A stretch of 33,354 bases of DNA from Cyanobium sp. Prado107. Its GTDB lineage: Bacteria > Cyanobacteriota > Cyanobacteriia > PCC-6307 > Cyanobiaceae. The translations under genes and the position numbers were made by a program. The DNA lies in assembly GCA_025454305.1 (NCBI GenBank), contig JALOOQ010000015.1, positions 1 to 33,354 of the forward strand. The letters are read 5' to 3'. Below, piece by piece: positions 1 through 9,128 of this stretch (its first letter is position 1; each line of letters opens with the position of its first letter). The notes below the pieces were generated by a model. The model saw nothing but the letters and a program-made list of their open reading frames with translations. It ran no database searches and was not told the origin of the DNA.

Positions 1-55
1 CACCAACCAGAGCGGCGAGGGTGGCCGCGGCACCGTTAAACCGGGGGAGTGCCAT
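1..55 (-). CDS. Possible start of a CDS truncated by the window edge (MALPRFNGAAATLAALVG...), signal-peptide-like; possibly the outer-membrane component of the RND operon
   Basis: Minus-strand ATG (cat at 53-55) 29 nt downstream of the RND permease stop; open to the window edge with a hydrophobic N-terminus. The outer-membrane role is inferred from gene order only. Confidence 0.35.
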   Translation of the reverse strand, partial: MALPRFNGAAATLAALVG

Positions 56-83
56 CAGCTGCACTCAGGGAGGGTCAGGGCCA

Positions 84-3000
84 TCAGGCGCTGCTCTCCG
101 GAGCGGGAGCCACTGGCTTCTCATCGGCACGGTCGCCGCCGAAGAACTGCTTCATCACCACGTAGAACACCGGCACCACCAACAGGGAAAGCACGGTGGC
201 CACCAGCAGACCGCCGAACACCACCGTGCCCAGCGAGGACTGGCTGCGCGCCCCGGCTCCTGAGGCCAGCACCAGGGGCAGGAAGCCGAACAGGGAGGAG
301 ATCGCCGTCATCAGGATCGGCCGCAGGCGCGACGGCCGCAGGCGCGACTGGGCTGCCTCCCGCGCGGCCACCAGGGCCGTGGCCCCGGCCGCCATGCGCT
401 GGTTGGCCAGATCCACGATCAGAATGCCGTTCTTGGCCGCCAGGCCGATCAGCATCACCAGCCCCACCTGGGCGTAGATGTTCAGCACCTCGCCGCGAGC
501 GGCCAGGAACAGCAGGGCCCCCAGCATGGCGGTGGGCACCGTCATCAGAATGATCAGGGGATCGGTATAGCTCTCGTACTGGGCGGAGAGCACCATGAAG
601 ACCACCAGGATGCCAAGCGCGAAGATCACGATCGCCAGGGCACCCGCCTTTACCTCTTCACGGGAGATGCCAGTCCAGTCATAGCCGAGACCAGGCACAT
701 TGAGCTGCTCGAACTGGGATCGGATGGCATTGATGGCCTCACCGGAACTCCTGCCTGGGGCGGCATTGCCTTCCACCTGAATGGAACGGAAGAGATTGAA
801 TCTCGGGATCACGGAGGGCCCGGTGATGGGGCGTACCGTGAAGAATTCAGAAAGCGGCACCTGCTCGCCGTTGCTGTTGCGCACAAACAACTCGGTCAGC
901 GATTCAGGCGTGGATCGGTAAACGTCATCCGCCTGGATGTAGACACGTCTGGCCTGACCCTCCACGAATGTGTCATTCACATAGGAGCCGCCGAAGTAGA
1001 AGCTGAAGGTGCTCATGGCATCGCCATAATCAATGCCGAGGGCCGCCATCCGGTCACGGTCCACGAGCACCTCCAGCTGCGGACTTTCCGGCGAGAACTG
1101 GGTGAACACACGGCTGAACACGCCAGTCTGGGTGGCGTTGCGGATCAGGGTGTTGGCCTGCTCCGCCAGCTCGGGCAGCGAGAAGGCACCGCCGCTCCGA
1201 TCCAGCAACTGCAACTCGAAGCCGTCGCCGGTGCCATAACCGGGGACAGCCGGAGGCTCGACCACGAACACCCGGGCGCCATCGACGGCCTGGAGCTTGG
1301 CGTTCAGCCGCCCCACGATCGCGGTGACGCTGCGATCGCGAGACTGGCGCTGATCCCAGTTTTCGGTGCCAAGGAAGAAAATGCCCCGGTTGGGGGCGTT
1401 TCCCTGCAGGCTGGCACCGCTGAACAGAGCGGCACTCTGAACCCCGTACTCCTGCTCCGTTCGCAGAATTTCAGCCACCTCCTGGTTGATCGCCTCGGTG
1501 CGCTCCAGCGACACGCCATCGGGAGCCTGCACGAAGCCGATGGCATAGCCCTGATCCTCCGTGGGCACGAAACCCGAAGGCATGACATTGAAGGCCACGG
1601 CCGTCAGGGCGATGCCACCCGCCAGCAGGCCCATCACAACGCGGCGGTGGTCGAGAACCCAGCCGAGCAGACCCCGGTAGCCGCTCTCGACCCGGGCATA
1701 GAAGCGGTTGAAGGCGGTGAAGATGGGATCGAGAAAGAAGCCCAGCAGCAGACCGATTCCGGTGAAGATCACCACCGGCAGGGGATTGGGTATGCCACCG
1801 AAGACCAGGCCCGCGGCGGCACCGCCGATGGCGAAGGGCAGGCGCAGGGGAAGACCCGTGGTGAGCTTGAGGGCAAAGCCCACCAGCACACCTGCCAGGG
1901 TTGCGATCAGCGCAGGCACCACGCCGCCGCCGGCGGACAGCAGTCCGTAGATGAAGCCCATGAAGCCGCCACCGATGCCGTAGGTGCGGCGGGAGGGTGT
2001 GCCCCCTTCCAGCCCCAGCAGCAGTCCCGACAGCATGGGGGAGAAGGTGAGGGCATTGAAGGTGGAGATCGCCACCGAGAAGATGATCGTGGCGGCGAAT
2101 TGCTTGTAGATCGTACCGGTGGCGCCTGGGAAGAACAGCACCGGCACGAACACCGCGAACAGCACCAGGGAGGTGGCGATCACGGCAGAGAAGAGCTCAT
2201 CCATGGTGGCCATCGCCGCCCCGATGGAGCCCATGCCTGACTGCTTCTTGCTGGTGGTGTCTTCGATCACGGTGATCGCGTCATCCACCACCAGACCGGT
2301 GGCCAGCACCAGGCCGAACAGGGTGAGCTGGTTCAGGGAGAATCCGGACGCGAGCACACCAGCAAAGGTGCCGATCAGGGCGACCGGGATGGCAATCCCC
2401 GGCACCAGAGTTGATTTCCAGTCCTGCAGGAACAGGAACAGCACCAGCACCACCAGCACCACCGCATCCCGCAGGGCATTGGCCACGCCCCGGATCGAGG
2501 CGTTGATGAAGTCAGTGGTGTCGTAGATCTTCTCCGCCTTCACCCCTGGTGGGAGCTTGGCCCTGAACTCATCGATCACCTTCTCCACCCCTGCCGACAC
2601 TTCGACGGCATTGCTGCCGCTGAGCTGGTAGATGGCCATGCCCACCGAGGGCACGCCATTGATGTCGGTGGCGCCGATGTTGAAGGTCTCGCCCCCGAGA
2701 GAGACACGTCCCACATCCTTCAGCCGGATCAGCGAGCCATCGCCCATGCGCCTGAGGATCAGATTCTGGAACTCCTCCAGGGAGCGCAGACGGCCCTGGA
2801 GCTGCACCGTGAAGGTGTAGGGCTGGCCTTCCGGCGAGGGCTCCCCTCCCACCTGTCCCGCCGGCACCAGCCGGTTCTGGCTCTGCAGGGCCGCCCGCAC
2901 ATCGGCCGAGGTGAGACCCACGGAGGTGAGGCGAGTGGGGTCCAGCCAGATCCGGTAGGCCAGCTGGCGGTTGCCGAAATAGGTGAGGGAGCCGACGCCC

Positions 3001-3521
3001 CGGACGCGGCGGATCGGATCGGTGAGATTCTGATCCAGGAGACCAGATATGAATTCAACGCTGTAGGGCTTCTGCGGATCCTCGGATGCGAAGTTATAAA
3101 CAAGAAGAATCGAGTTGGAGGCCTTCTGAACACTGACCCCGGTCTGCCGCACTTCCTGGGGCAGCCTCGGCTCGGCCAGCGACACACTGTTCTGAACATT
3201 CACCTGGTTGATGTCACCGTCCGTGCCACTGGCGAAGGACACGGTGATGCTGGACACGCCATCGGCGGAACTGGTGGAGGTGATGAACTCCATGTCCTGC
3301 ACCCCGTTGATCTGCTGCTCCAGCACCGAGGTCACCCCCTCCTCCACGGAGATGGCATCCGCGCCGGGATAGGTAGCTCTCACGGTGACCGTGGGCGGAG
3401 CGATGTCGGGGAGGTTCTCCACCGGCAGCACCGGGATGGCAATCAGACCCACGATCACGATCAGCAGGCTGCAGACCGTGGTGAGGACCGGCCGGGTGAT
3501 GAAGTTGTTGGAAGGAGACAT
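84..3521 (-). CDS. RND-family (HAE1/AcrB-type) efflux permease with an extra hydrophobic insertion
   Basis: 1145 aa. N-terminal FITRPVLTTVCSLLIVIVGLIAIPVLPVENLPDIAPPTVTVRATYPGA, TM4 motif GLVVDDAITVIED, and GLAAKNGILIVDLA with the conserved Lys are typical of AcrB-like permeases. Confidence 0.96.
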   Translation of the reverse strand: MSPSNNFITRPVLTTVCSLLIVIVGLIAIPVLPVENLPDIAPPTVTVRATYPGADAISVEEGVTSVLEQQINGVQDMEFITSTSSADGVSSITVSFASGTDGDINQVNVQNSVSLAEPRLPQEVRQTGVSVQKASNSILLVYNFASEDPQKPYSVEFISGLLDQNLTDPIRRVRGVGSLTYFGNRQLAYRIWLDPTRLTSVGLTSADVRAALQSQNRLVPAGQVGGEPSPEGQPYTFTVQLQGRLRSLEEFQNLILRRMGDGSLIRLKDVGRVSLGGETFNIGATDINGVPSVGMAIYQLSGSNAVEVSAGVEKVIDEFRAKLPPGVKAEKIYDTTDFINASIRGVANALRDAVVLVVLVLFLFLQDWKSTLVPGIAIPVALIGTFAGVLASGFSLNQLTLFGLVLATGLVVDDAITVIEDTTSKKQSGMGSIGAAMATMDELFSAVIATSLVLFAVFVPVLFFPGATGTIYKQFAATIIFSVAISTFNALTFSPMLSGLLLGLEGGTPSRRTYGIGGGFMGFIYGLLSAGGGVVPALIATLAGVLVGFALKLTTGLPLRLPFAIGGAAAGLVFGGIPNPLPVVIFTGIGLLLGFFLDPIFTAFNRFYARVESGYRGLLGWVLDHRRVVMGLLAGGIALTAVAFNVMPSGFVPTEDQGYAIGFVQAPDGVSLERTEAINQEVAEILRTEQEYGVQSAALFSGASLQGNAPNRGIFFLGTENWDQRQSRDRSVTAIVGRLNAKLQAVDGARVFVVEPPAVPGYGTGDGFELQLLDRSGGAFSLPELAEQANTLIRNATQTGVFSRVFTQFSPESPQLEVLVDRDRMAALGIDYGDAMSTFSFYFGGSYVNDTFVEGQARRVYIQADDVYRSTPESLTELFVRNSNGEQVPLSEFFTVRPITGPSVIPRFNLFRSIQVEGNAAPGRSSGEAINAIRSQFEQLNVPGLGYDWTGISREEVKAGALAIVIFALGILVVFMVLSAQYESYTDPLIILMTVPTAMLGALLFLAARGEVLNIYAQVGLVMLIGLAAKNGILIVDLANQRMAAGATALVAAREAAQSRLRPSRLRPILMTAISSLFGFLPLVLASGAGARSQSSLGTVVFGGLLVATVLSLLVVPVFYVVMKQFFGGDRADEKPVAPAPESSA

Positions 3522-3532
3522 CGCTTAGTGCC

Positions 3533-4654
3533 TCACTTCAGCAGCACTTGCGTGCCATGCCGGAGCCTGAGCAGATTGGTGGTGATCACCCGCTCACCCG
3601 TTTGCAGGCCCTGGATCACGGGGTAGCGGTCGCCCTGCACGGAACCGAGCTCGACGGGAGTCTGCAGGGCATAGGCGCCATTGGCAGGGAGGGTGGCCAG
3701 CTGCTTCACGGTGAGCTGTCCGGGGTTTGCCTTGAGTTCCTGCAGTCCGCCGACTCGGAACACGAAGCTCTGGCCTGCGGTCTGCCGTACGGCGCTGAAC
3801 GGCACCGAGAGCTGCGGCCGGGTGTCGAACACCACGCGGGTGCGAAGACGCATGCCGTTGCGCAGATCCGGACCGGGGTTGTCGAACGGCATCGTCACCA
3901 GCAGCCCCTGGGTGTCGGCCGTGACGTTGGGGTCGACGAAACTCACCCGCCCGCTCGCCAGGGTGCCGCCGCCACCGGGAGCCTCCACGAACACCTGCTG
4001 CCCGAGCCGCACCTTCGCGGCATGGACCGCGGGCACCTCCACGCGCACCTGCAGGCGATCGTTGCGGATCAGGCTGGTGAACGGAGTGCCCTCCCGGATC
4101 ACATCCCCCACCTTCACCTCCAGATCACTGACGACGCCGCTGATGGGGGCGCGCAGGTCCTTGAAGGCCAGATCGGCCTGCCGGATCCGCACGTTTTCCT
4201 GGGACTGCAGGAAGGCTTCCCGGAAGCGATCCCGCTGGAAGGCGCTGGCGGCCCCCTGGGCGGCCAGAAACTCGTAGCGCTTGAAGTCGATCCGGTTCTG
4301 CTCCATGGTGGCGCGGGCCGCCGCCAGCTCCGCCTGGCTCTGTTTCTGATCGAGCACCACCATCAACTGGCCCGCCTGCACCACCTCTCCCTCGCGCACC
4401 AGGATGCGCTCGATGCGCCCACCCGCCCTGGCCGCCAGCGACACCTTCTCCACCGATTCCAGGGTGCCGACGGTGGTGAGCTGGTCGGCGAATTCTGAGG
4501 CCTGCACGGGTGCGCTCTCCACCGACACGAAGGCTTGCGGAGCCGTGGCCTGCTGGTCCGCACAGGCCACGAGCCCCGGAATGGCTCCAGTCATCAGAGC
4601 CAGAACGGACATTCGGCGAATCAGCACGCGCCGGCAGCAGGCAGACCGCGCCAT
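3533..4654 (-). CDS. RND efflux periplasmic adaptor (membrane fusion protein), probable lipoprotein
   Basis: LVAC lipobox-like N-terminus, AARAGGRIERILVREGEVVQAGQLMVVLDQ lipoyl-like domain, DLRAPISGVVSDLEVKVGDVI; directly upstream of the permease on the same strand. Confidence 0.93.
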   Translation of the reverse strand: MARSACCRRVLIRRMSVLALMTGAIPGLVACADQQATAPQAFVSVESAPVQASEFADQLTTVGTLESVEKVSLAARAGGRIERILVREGEVVQAGQLMVVLDQKQSQAELAAARATMEQNRIDFKRYEFLAAQGAASAFQRDRFREAFLQSQENVRIRQADLAFKDLRAPISGVVSDLEVKVGDVIREGTPFTSLIRNDRLQVRVEVPAVHAAKVRLGQQVFVEAPGGGGTLASGRVSFVDPNVTADTQGLLVTMPFDNPGPDLRNGMRLRTRVVFDTRPQLSVPFSAVRQTAGQSFVFRVGGLQELKANPGQLTVKQLATLPANGAYALQTPVELGSVQGDRYPVIQGLQTGERVITTNLLRLRHGTQVLLK

Positions 4655-4711
4655 TGTGACCCCACGCCAGGGCAGCGGCCATGCGCAGGTGAGGGGCCGG
4701 CTGCGCTTCCC

Positions 4712-6809
4712 TCAGGCCCCAGGCTCAGCCGGTTCCGGAGTCGTCGGGCCGAACGCCCGCTCCTCGAGACCCTTCACCACCACGTAGAAGGGAGGCACGA
4801 CGCCAAGCGAGAGCACGGTGGTGGGGAGCACCAGGGGCAGGAAGCCGGCCAGGGAGGCGATCGCCGTCATCAGGATCGGGCGCAGTCGGGATTCAGCCGC
4901 GGCGATCACGGCATCGGCCACCACCAACCCCCTCTCCCGCTGCTGCTGTTCGGCCAGTTCCACGATCAGGATGCCGTTCTTGGCCGCCAGGCCGGTGAGG
5001 GTCACCAGCCCCACCTGGGCATAGATGTTGAGGTCGATCGAGCGCAGGGCCAGGAACACCAGGGCGCCCAGCATCGCCAGCGGCACGGTCATCAGGATGA
5101 TCACCGGCGTGACGTAGCTCTCGTACTGGGCGGAGAGCACGAGAAACACGAACAGGATGCCCAGGCCGAGCACCAGCACGCTGGCATTGCCGGCCGAGAG
5201 CTGGAGGGCGGCGATGCCGGTGAAGGCAGAGCCGATGTTGTTGAAGTTCTGGTCCCTGAAGACGCGCTGGATGGCGGCCAGCGCCTGGCCCGATCTCCTG
5301 CCCGCCGCCTCCGCCCCCTGCACCAGGATCGTGCGGTAGAGGTTGTAGTGGCTGATCACCGGTGGCGCGCTGGTGAGATCGGTCCGGGCGAACTGGGGCA
5401 CCTGGATCAGCTCACCCTCGGGTTGCCCACGTAGTAGCTGAGGATGTCCTCGAGCTGGCTGCGGCCACTGTCGGCAGCCTGCACAGAGATGTTGCGCACC
5501 TGGCCACCGTCATAGGTGAGGCCGGAATCGTTACCGCCGGCGAGAATCGCGATCGCCTGCATCGCCTGCTGAAAGTCGATGTTCAGGGCGCCCATGGTGG
5601 AGCGGTCGATGCTCAGGGCGAACGCCGGCGAGCTGGGAATGAACTGGGTGTAGAGCGTGGAGAACTCTCCGCTGGCCTGACCGGCCAGGAGCAGGCTCTG
5701 CACCTGCTCATCCAGTTCCTCGAAACTGAACGCACCCTCGCTGAGGTCGTTGAACTGGAAGGAGAAGCCCCCCCTGGGCCGAGAAGCCCGGGATTGCAGG
5801 AGGCTGGGACGCTCCCGCCAGGCCGGTGCTGAAGTCACTCAGGCGGACGTTGAGCCGGGCCACGATCGCCGGAGCCCGGTGCGCACGGCCGGAGCGCTCC
5901 TCCAGAGGCTTGAGACCGAAGAAGAACAGGCCCTGATCAGGGCTGTTGCCGTTGAAACCGGCGCCGCTGATGGTCGCGGCGGCGGCTGGTGATGATGCGG
6001 TTCCTCACGAACATGCCGACCTTCAGCTCGCCGGTGGGATTGGCGAACTGGGCCTTCACCAGCATGCTGTTGGGGGACTGCTGGCTGCCCCGGATGCCGA
6101 AGGAGGGCGAGATGAACACCACCTGGCCGCTGCCTGTGATCGGCGGGGTGGTCTGGGTCTGCAGCTCAACCGTCTGACCCATGGCCACCTGGCGCGCCTG
6201 GGTGGCCGGCACATCTATCAGGGTGTAAGAGCTGGTGTTATCGACGATGCCGGTGATCGCCTCACCGCTCCGCACGACATCGCCCAGCTGCACCGACGAA
6301 AGATTGCCGATCAGGCCGCTGATCGGTGCCCGCACCACCTTGTAGGCCAGGTCGGCCTCCCGCACACGGGCCTGATCCCGGCTCGTGATCGCCTGGGTCA
6401 CATAGAAGTCCCGTTCGCGGGCTGACACCGCGCCCCGCTGCTGCAGAAAGGTGAAGCGCTCGGCATTCACCGCGTCCCGGCGCGCCTCGGTGCGGGCCGC
6501 ATCGAGGGCAGCCCGCTACTGCGCGTGTCGAGCACCAGGATGGGCTGACCGGCCTCCACCTGCTGTCCCTGCTGCCCCAGGATCTGCACCACCCGGCCCT
6601 CCACTTGCGGGCGGAGTGCCACGTCGGTGGTGGTGGAGAGCTGGCTCACCATCTCGATCGCGGGGCTGAACACGGCCTCGCCGATCGGCTCCACCTGCAC
6701 CGCCGGAGGCTGCCGGGCCGGGGGCGTGGGGGCTGCGCAGCCCCCGGCGGCCATCGCCACCACCGCCAGGGTCGTGGCCAGAGCGGCAGGGAGAGGCAGG
6801 GGCTGCATG
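4712..6809 (-). pseudogene. Degraded second RND locus: adaptor 5' part joined to the C-terminal half of an RND permease, with multiple disruptions
   Basis: Adaptor start MQPLPLPAALATTLAVVAMAAGGCAAP at 6809. Frame lost near 6520-6530. Adaptor segment 6470 to about 5985 runs into permease sequence TISGAGFNGNSPDQGLFFFGLKPLEERSGRAPAIVARLNVRLSDFSTGLAGASQPPAIPGFSAQGG. Further frame changes at the C7 run at 5768-5774 and near 5415-5425; ends with the permease C-terminus AKNGILIVELAEQQQ...FYVVVKG. Confidence 0.9.
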
Positions 6810-6896
6810 CCGCGGTGCTCCGCTGACCGCAAGTCACCGGCGCTCTGCCGGTTGCCCACACCCACCGGCCAGGAGCGGGCGGGATGATGGGAAAAC

Positions 6897-9095
6897 GTGG
6901 CTGATCTCTTCTCCCACCAGCGCAACGAGCGCCTGCGCCGGCTGGCGCCCCTGGCCGATCGGCTGCGGCCGCGCACGCTAGAGGAGTTCGTGGGCCAGGA
7001 GGGGATCCTGGGGCCAGGCCGGCTGCTGCGGCGCGCCATCGCCGCCGACCGGGTGGGCAACCTGATCCTGCACGGCCCGCCAGGGGTGGGCAAGACCACC
7101 CTGGCGCGGATCATCGCCGGCACCACCCGCGCCCACTTCAGCAGTCTCAACGCCGTGCTGGCGGGGGTGAAGGATCTGCGCGCCGAGGTGGACGCGGCCC
7201 GCCAGCGGCTCGAGTTCCATGGCCTGCGCACCACCCTGTTCATCGATGAGGTGCACCGCTTCAACACCGCCCAGCAGGACGCCCTGCTGCCCTGGGTGGA
7301 GAACGGCACCGTGAACCTGATCGGGGCCACCACGGAGAACCCCTTCTTCGAGGTGAACAAGGCGCTGGTGAGCCGCTCCCGCCTGTTCCGGATGCAGCCC
7401 CTCGAAGCCCGCCATCTGCACCAGTTGCTGGAGCGGGCCCTGGCCGATGCCGAGCGGGGCTACGGGGATCGCCGAGTGGTGATCACCCCAGAGGCTGCAG
7501 AGCATCTCGTGGATGTGGCCGGGGGCGATGCCCGCAGCCTGCTCAATGCCCTGGAACTGGCGGTGGAGACGACGGAGCCCGATGACACCGGGGCGATCAC
7601 GATCGATCTGGCGATCGCCGAGGAGTCGATCCAGCAGCGGGCGGTGCTCTACGACAAGCAGGGCGATGCCCACTTCGACACCATCAGCGCCTTCATCAAG
7701 TCGCTGCGGGGCAGCGATCCCGATGCCGCCCTCTTCTGGCTGGCGCGGATGGTGGAGGCTGGCGAGAACCCCCGCTTCATCTTCCGGCGCATGCTCATCG
7801 CCGCCGGGGAGGACGTGGGCCTGGCCGATCCCCAGGCGATCGTGGTGGTGGAGGCCTGCGCCGCCACCTTCGAGCGGGTGGGGCTGCCCGAGGGGCTCTA
7901 TCCCCTGGCCCAGGCGGCCCTGTATCTGGCCGGGGCCGAGAAGAGCAACAGCATCCTCGGTTTCTTCGACGCGGTGAAGACCGTGCGCTCCGCCAACCGC
8001 CAGCAGGTGCCGGCCCACCTGCGTGACGCCAACCGCGACGGGCAGGCGTTCGGCGATGGCGTGGGCTACCGCTACCCCCACGCCTACGGGGAGCACTGGG
8101 TGGCCCAGCAGTACCTGCCCAGCGCCCTGCAGGGGGAGGTGTTCTGGCAGCCGGGGCAGCTGGGCTGGGAGGGAGCCCTGCGCCAGCGGCTGCAGCAGCG
8201 GCGGGCGGCCCAGCTGGCCGCTGCCGCCGAAACCGCCCATGAACAGGGCGAAGTGCTCAGCAGCGGCCCCGACGACCCACAGCTGGAGCGCTGGCTGCGG
8301 CGCCAGGCCGCCAGCGAAGGGGCCAGGCTGGATGCCCTGCGCCAGCGCTTCTGGGCCGGGGCACACTGGCAGCGCCATCACCGGGTGCTGCTGCTGGATG
8401 GCCGCTCCCTGCTCTGGGCCCTCGATCCCCTTCAGGCCACGCCGGAAGGCGGCGTGACGATCCAGGTGGGCGATGAGGCCGTGGCCGAGCGGCTGAGGGC
8501 TCAGCTGCAGCTGCTCGACAGCCTGCGCAGACCGGACCTGCGGATTTCCGCCGCCGGGGATCCGCAGCAGCTGGCCGCCGACTGCGGGCATGGCCGCTAC
8601 GAGTGGATCGCCGCGCGCCGGGTGGGGGAGGAACCCAGTGCGACCCAGATCGAGCACTGGGCCAGGGCGTTCACGCCCCTGCTGGAGCCCGGTGGCGAAT
8701 GGCGGTTGCTGTTCAGCCAGCCCCAGATCGGCCCGATCACCGGGCTCAGCCACTGCGGCGACATGGGTGACGACCCGGCGGCGGCACTGCCTGAGGCCCT
8801 GAAGGCGGAAGCCAGGGCCGTGAAGCGGCAGGGGATGGGCCCGTTGCGATGGCGTCAGGCCCTGGAAGACCAGGGGCTGACGGTGCGGCAGGAGGAGTGG
8901 ACCGAAACCCTGGAGCTGGAGCTCAGCGAGAATCTGCTGAACCGCTGGCTGGCCCCGGAGGGCTCCTACCGCCGTCAGCTGCGCAACCTCAGCGAATCCG
9001 CCTTCACCTCAGTGGCCCAGAGGCTGCGCCGCAGCCTGGGGCAGCGACTACCCCAGGAGTTACGGCACAGCCTGCTGATCGCGGAGAGGTGCTGA
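6897..9095 (+). CDS. rarA: Replication-associated recombination protein RarA (MgsA) AAA+ ATPase fused to a C-terminal domain of unknown function
   Basis: GTG start; FVGQEGILGPGRLL, GPPGVGKTTLARIIA Walker A, FIDEVHRF Walker B, IGATTENPFFEVNKALVSRSRLF; extra C-terminal region of about 290 aa beyond the canonical RarA core. Confidence 0.95.
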   Translation: MADLFSHQRNERLRRLAPLADRLRPRTLEEFVGQEGILGPGRLLRRAIAADRVGNLILHGPPGVGKTTLARIIAGTTRAHFSSLNAVLAGVKDLRAEVDAARQRLEFHGLRTTLFIDEVHRFNTAQQDALLPWVENGTVNLIGATTENPFFEVNKALVSRSRLFRMQPLEARHLHQLLERALADAERGYGDRRVVITPEAAEHLVDVAGGDARSLLNALELAVETTEPDDTGAITIDLAIAEESIQQRAVLYDKQGDAHFDTISAFIKSLRGSDPDAALFWLARMVEAGENPRFIFRRMLIAAGEDVGLADPQAIVVVEACAATFERVGLPEGLYPLAQAALYLAGAEKSNSILGFFDAVKTVRSANRQQVPAHLRDANRDGQAFGDGVGYRYPHAYGEHWVAQQYLPSALQGEVFWQPGQLGWEGALRQRLQQRRAAQLAAAAETAHEQGEVLSSGPDDPQLERWLRRQAASEGARLDALRQRFWAGAHWQRHHRVLLLDGRSLLWALDPLQATPEGGVTIQVGDEAVAERLRAQLQLLDSLRRPDLRISAAGDPQQLAADCGHGRYEWIAARRVGEEPSATQIEHWARAFTPLLEPGGEWRLLFSQPQIGPITGLSHCGDMGDDPAAALPEALKAEARAVKRQGMGPLRWRQALEDQGLTVRQEEWTETLELELSENLLNRWLAPEGSYRRQLRNLSESAFTSVAQRLRRSLGQRLPQELRHSLLIAERC

Positions 9096-9098
9096 TCG

Positions 9099-9119
9099 CC
9101 GGGAGGCCAGGCCTCCCGG
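9099..9119. terminator. GC-rich hairpin between convergent genes, possible bidirectional terminator
   Basis: Perfect inverted repeat CCGGGAGGCC-A-GGCCTCCCGG, just after the rarA stop and before the stop of the convergent gene; no clear T tract. Confidence 0.5.
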
Positions 9120-9128
9120 GCCGAGGGC

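Noticed and set aside
1647-2240. 197-aa plus-strand ORF antisense to the RND permease
   Set aside because: Gln/Gly/Glu/His-rich translation mirroring a hydrophobic coding region; no family motifs.
6978-8753. 591-aa minus-strand ORF antisense to rarA
   Set aside because: Low-complexity His/Gly/Gln/Pro-rich translation opposite a well-supported conserved gene; typical spurious antisense ORF in GC-rich DNA.
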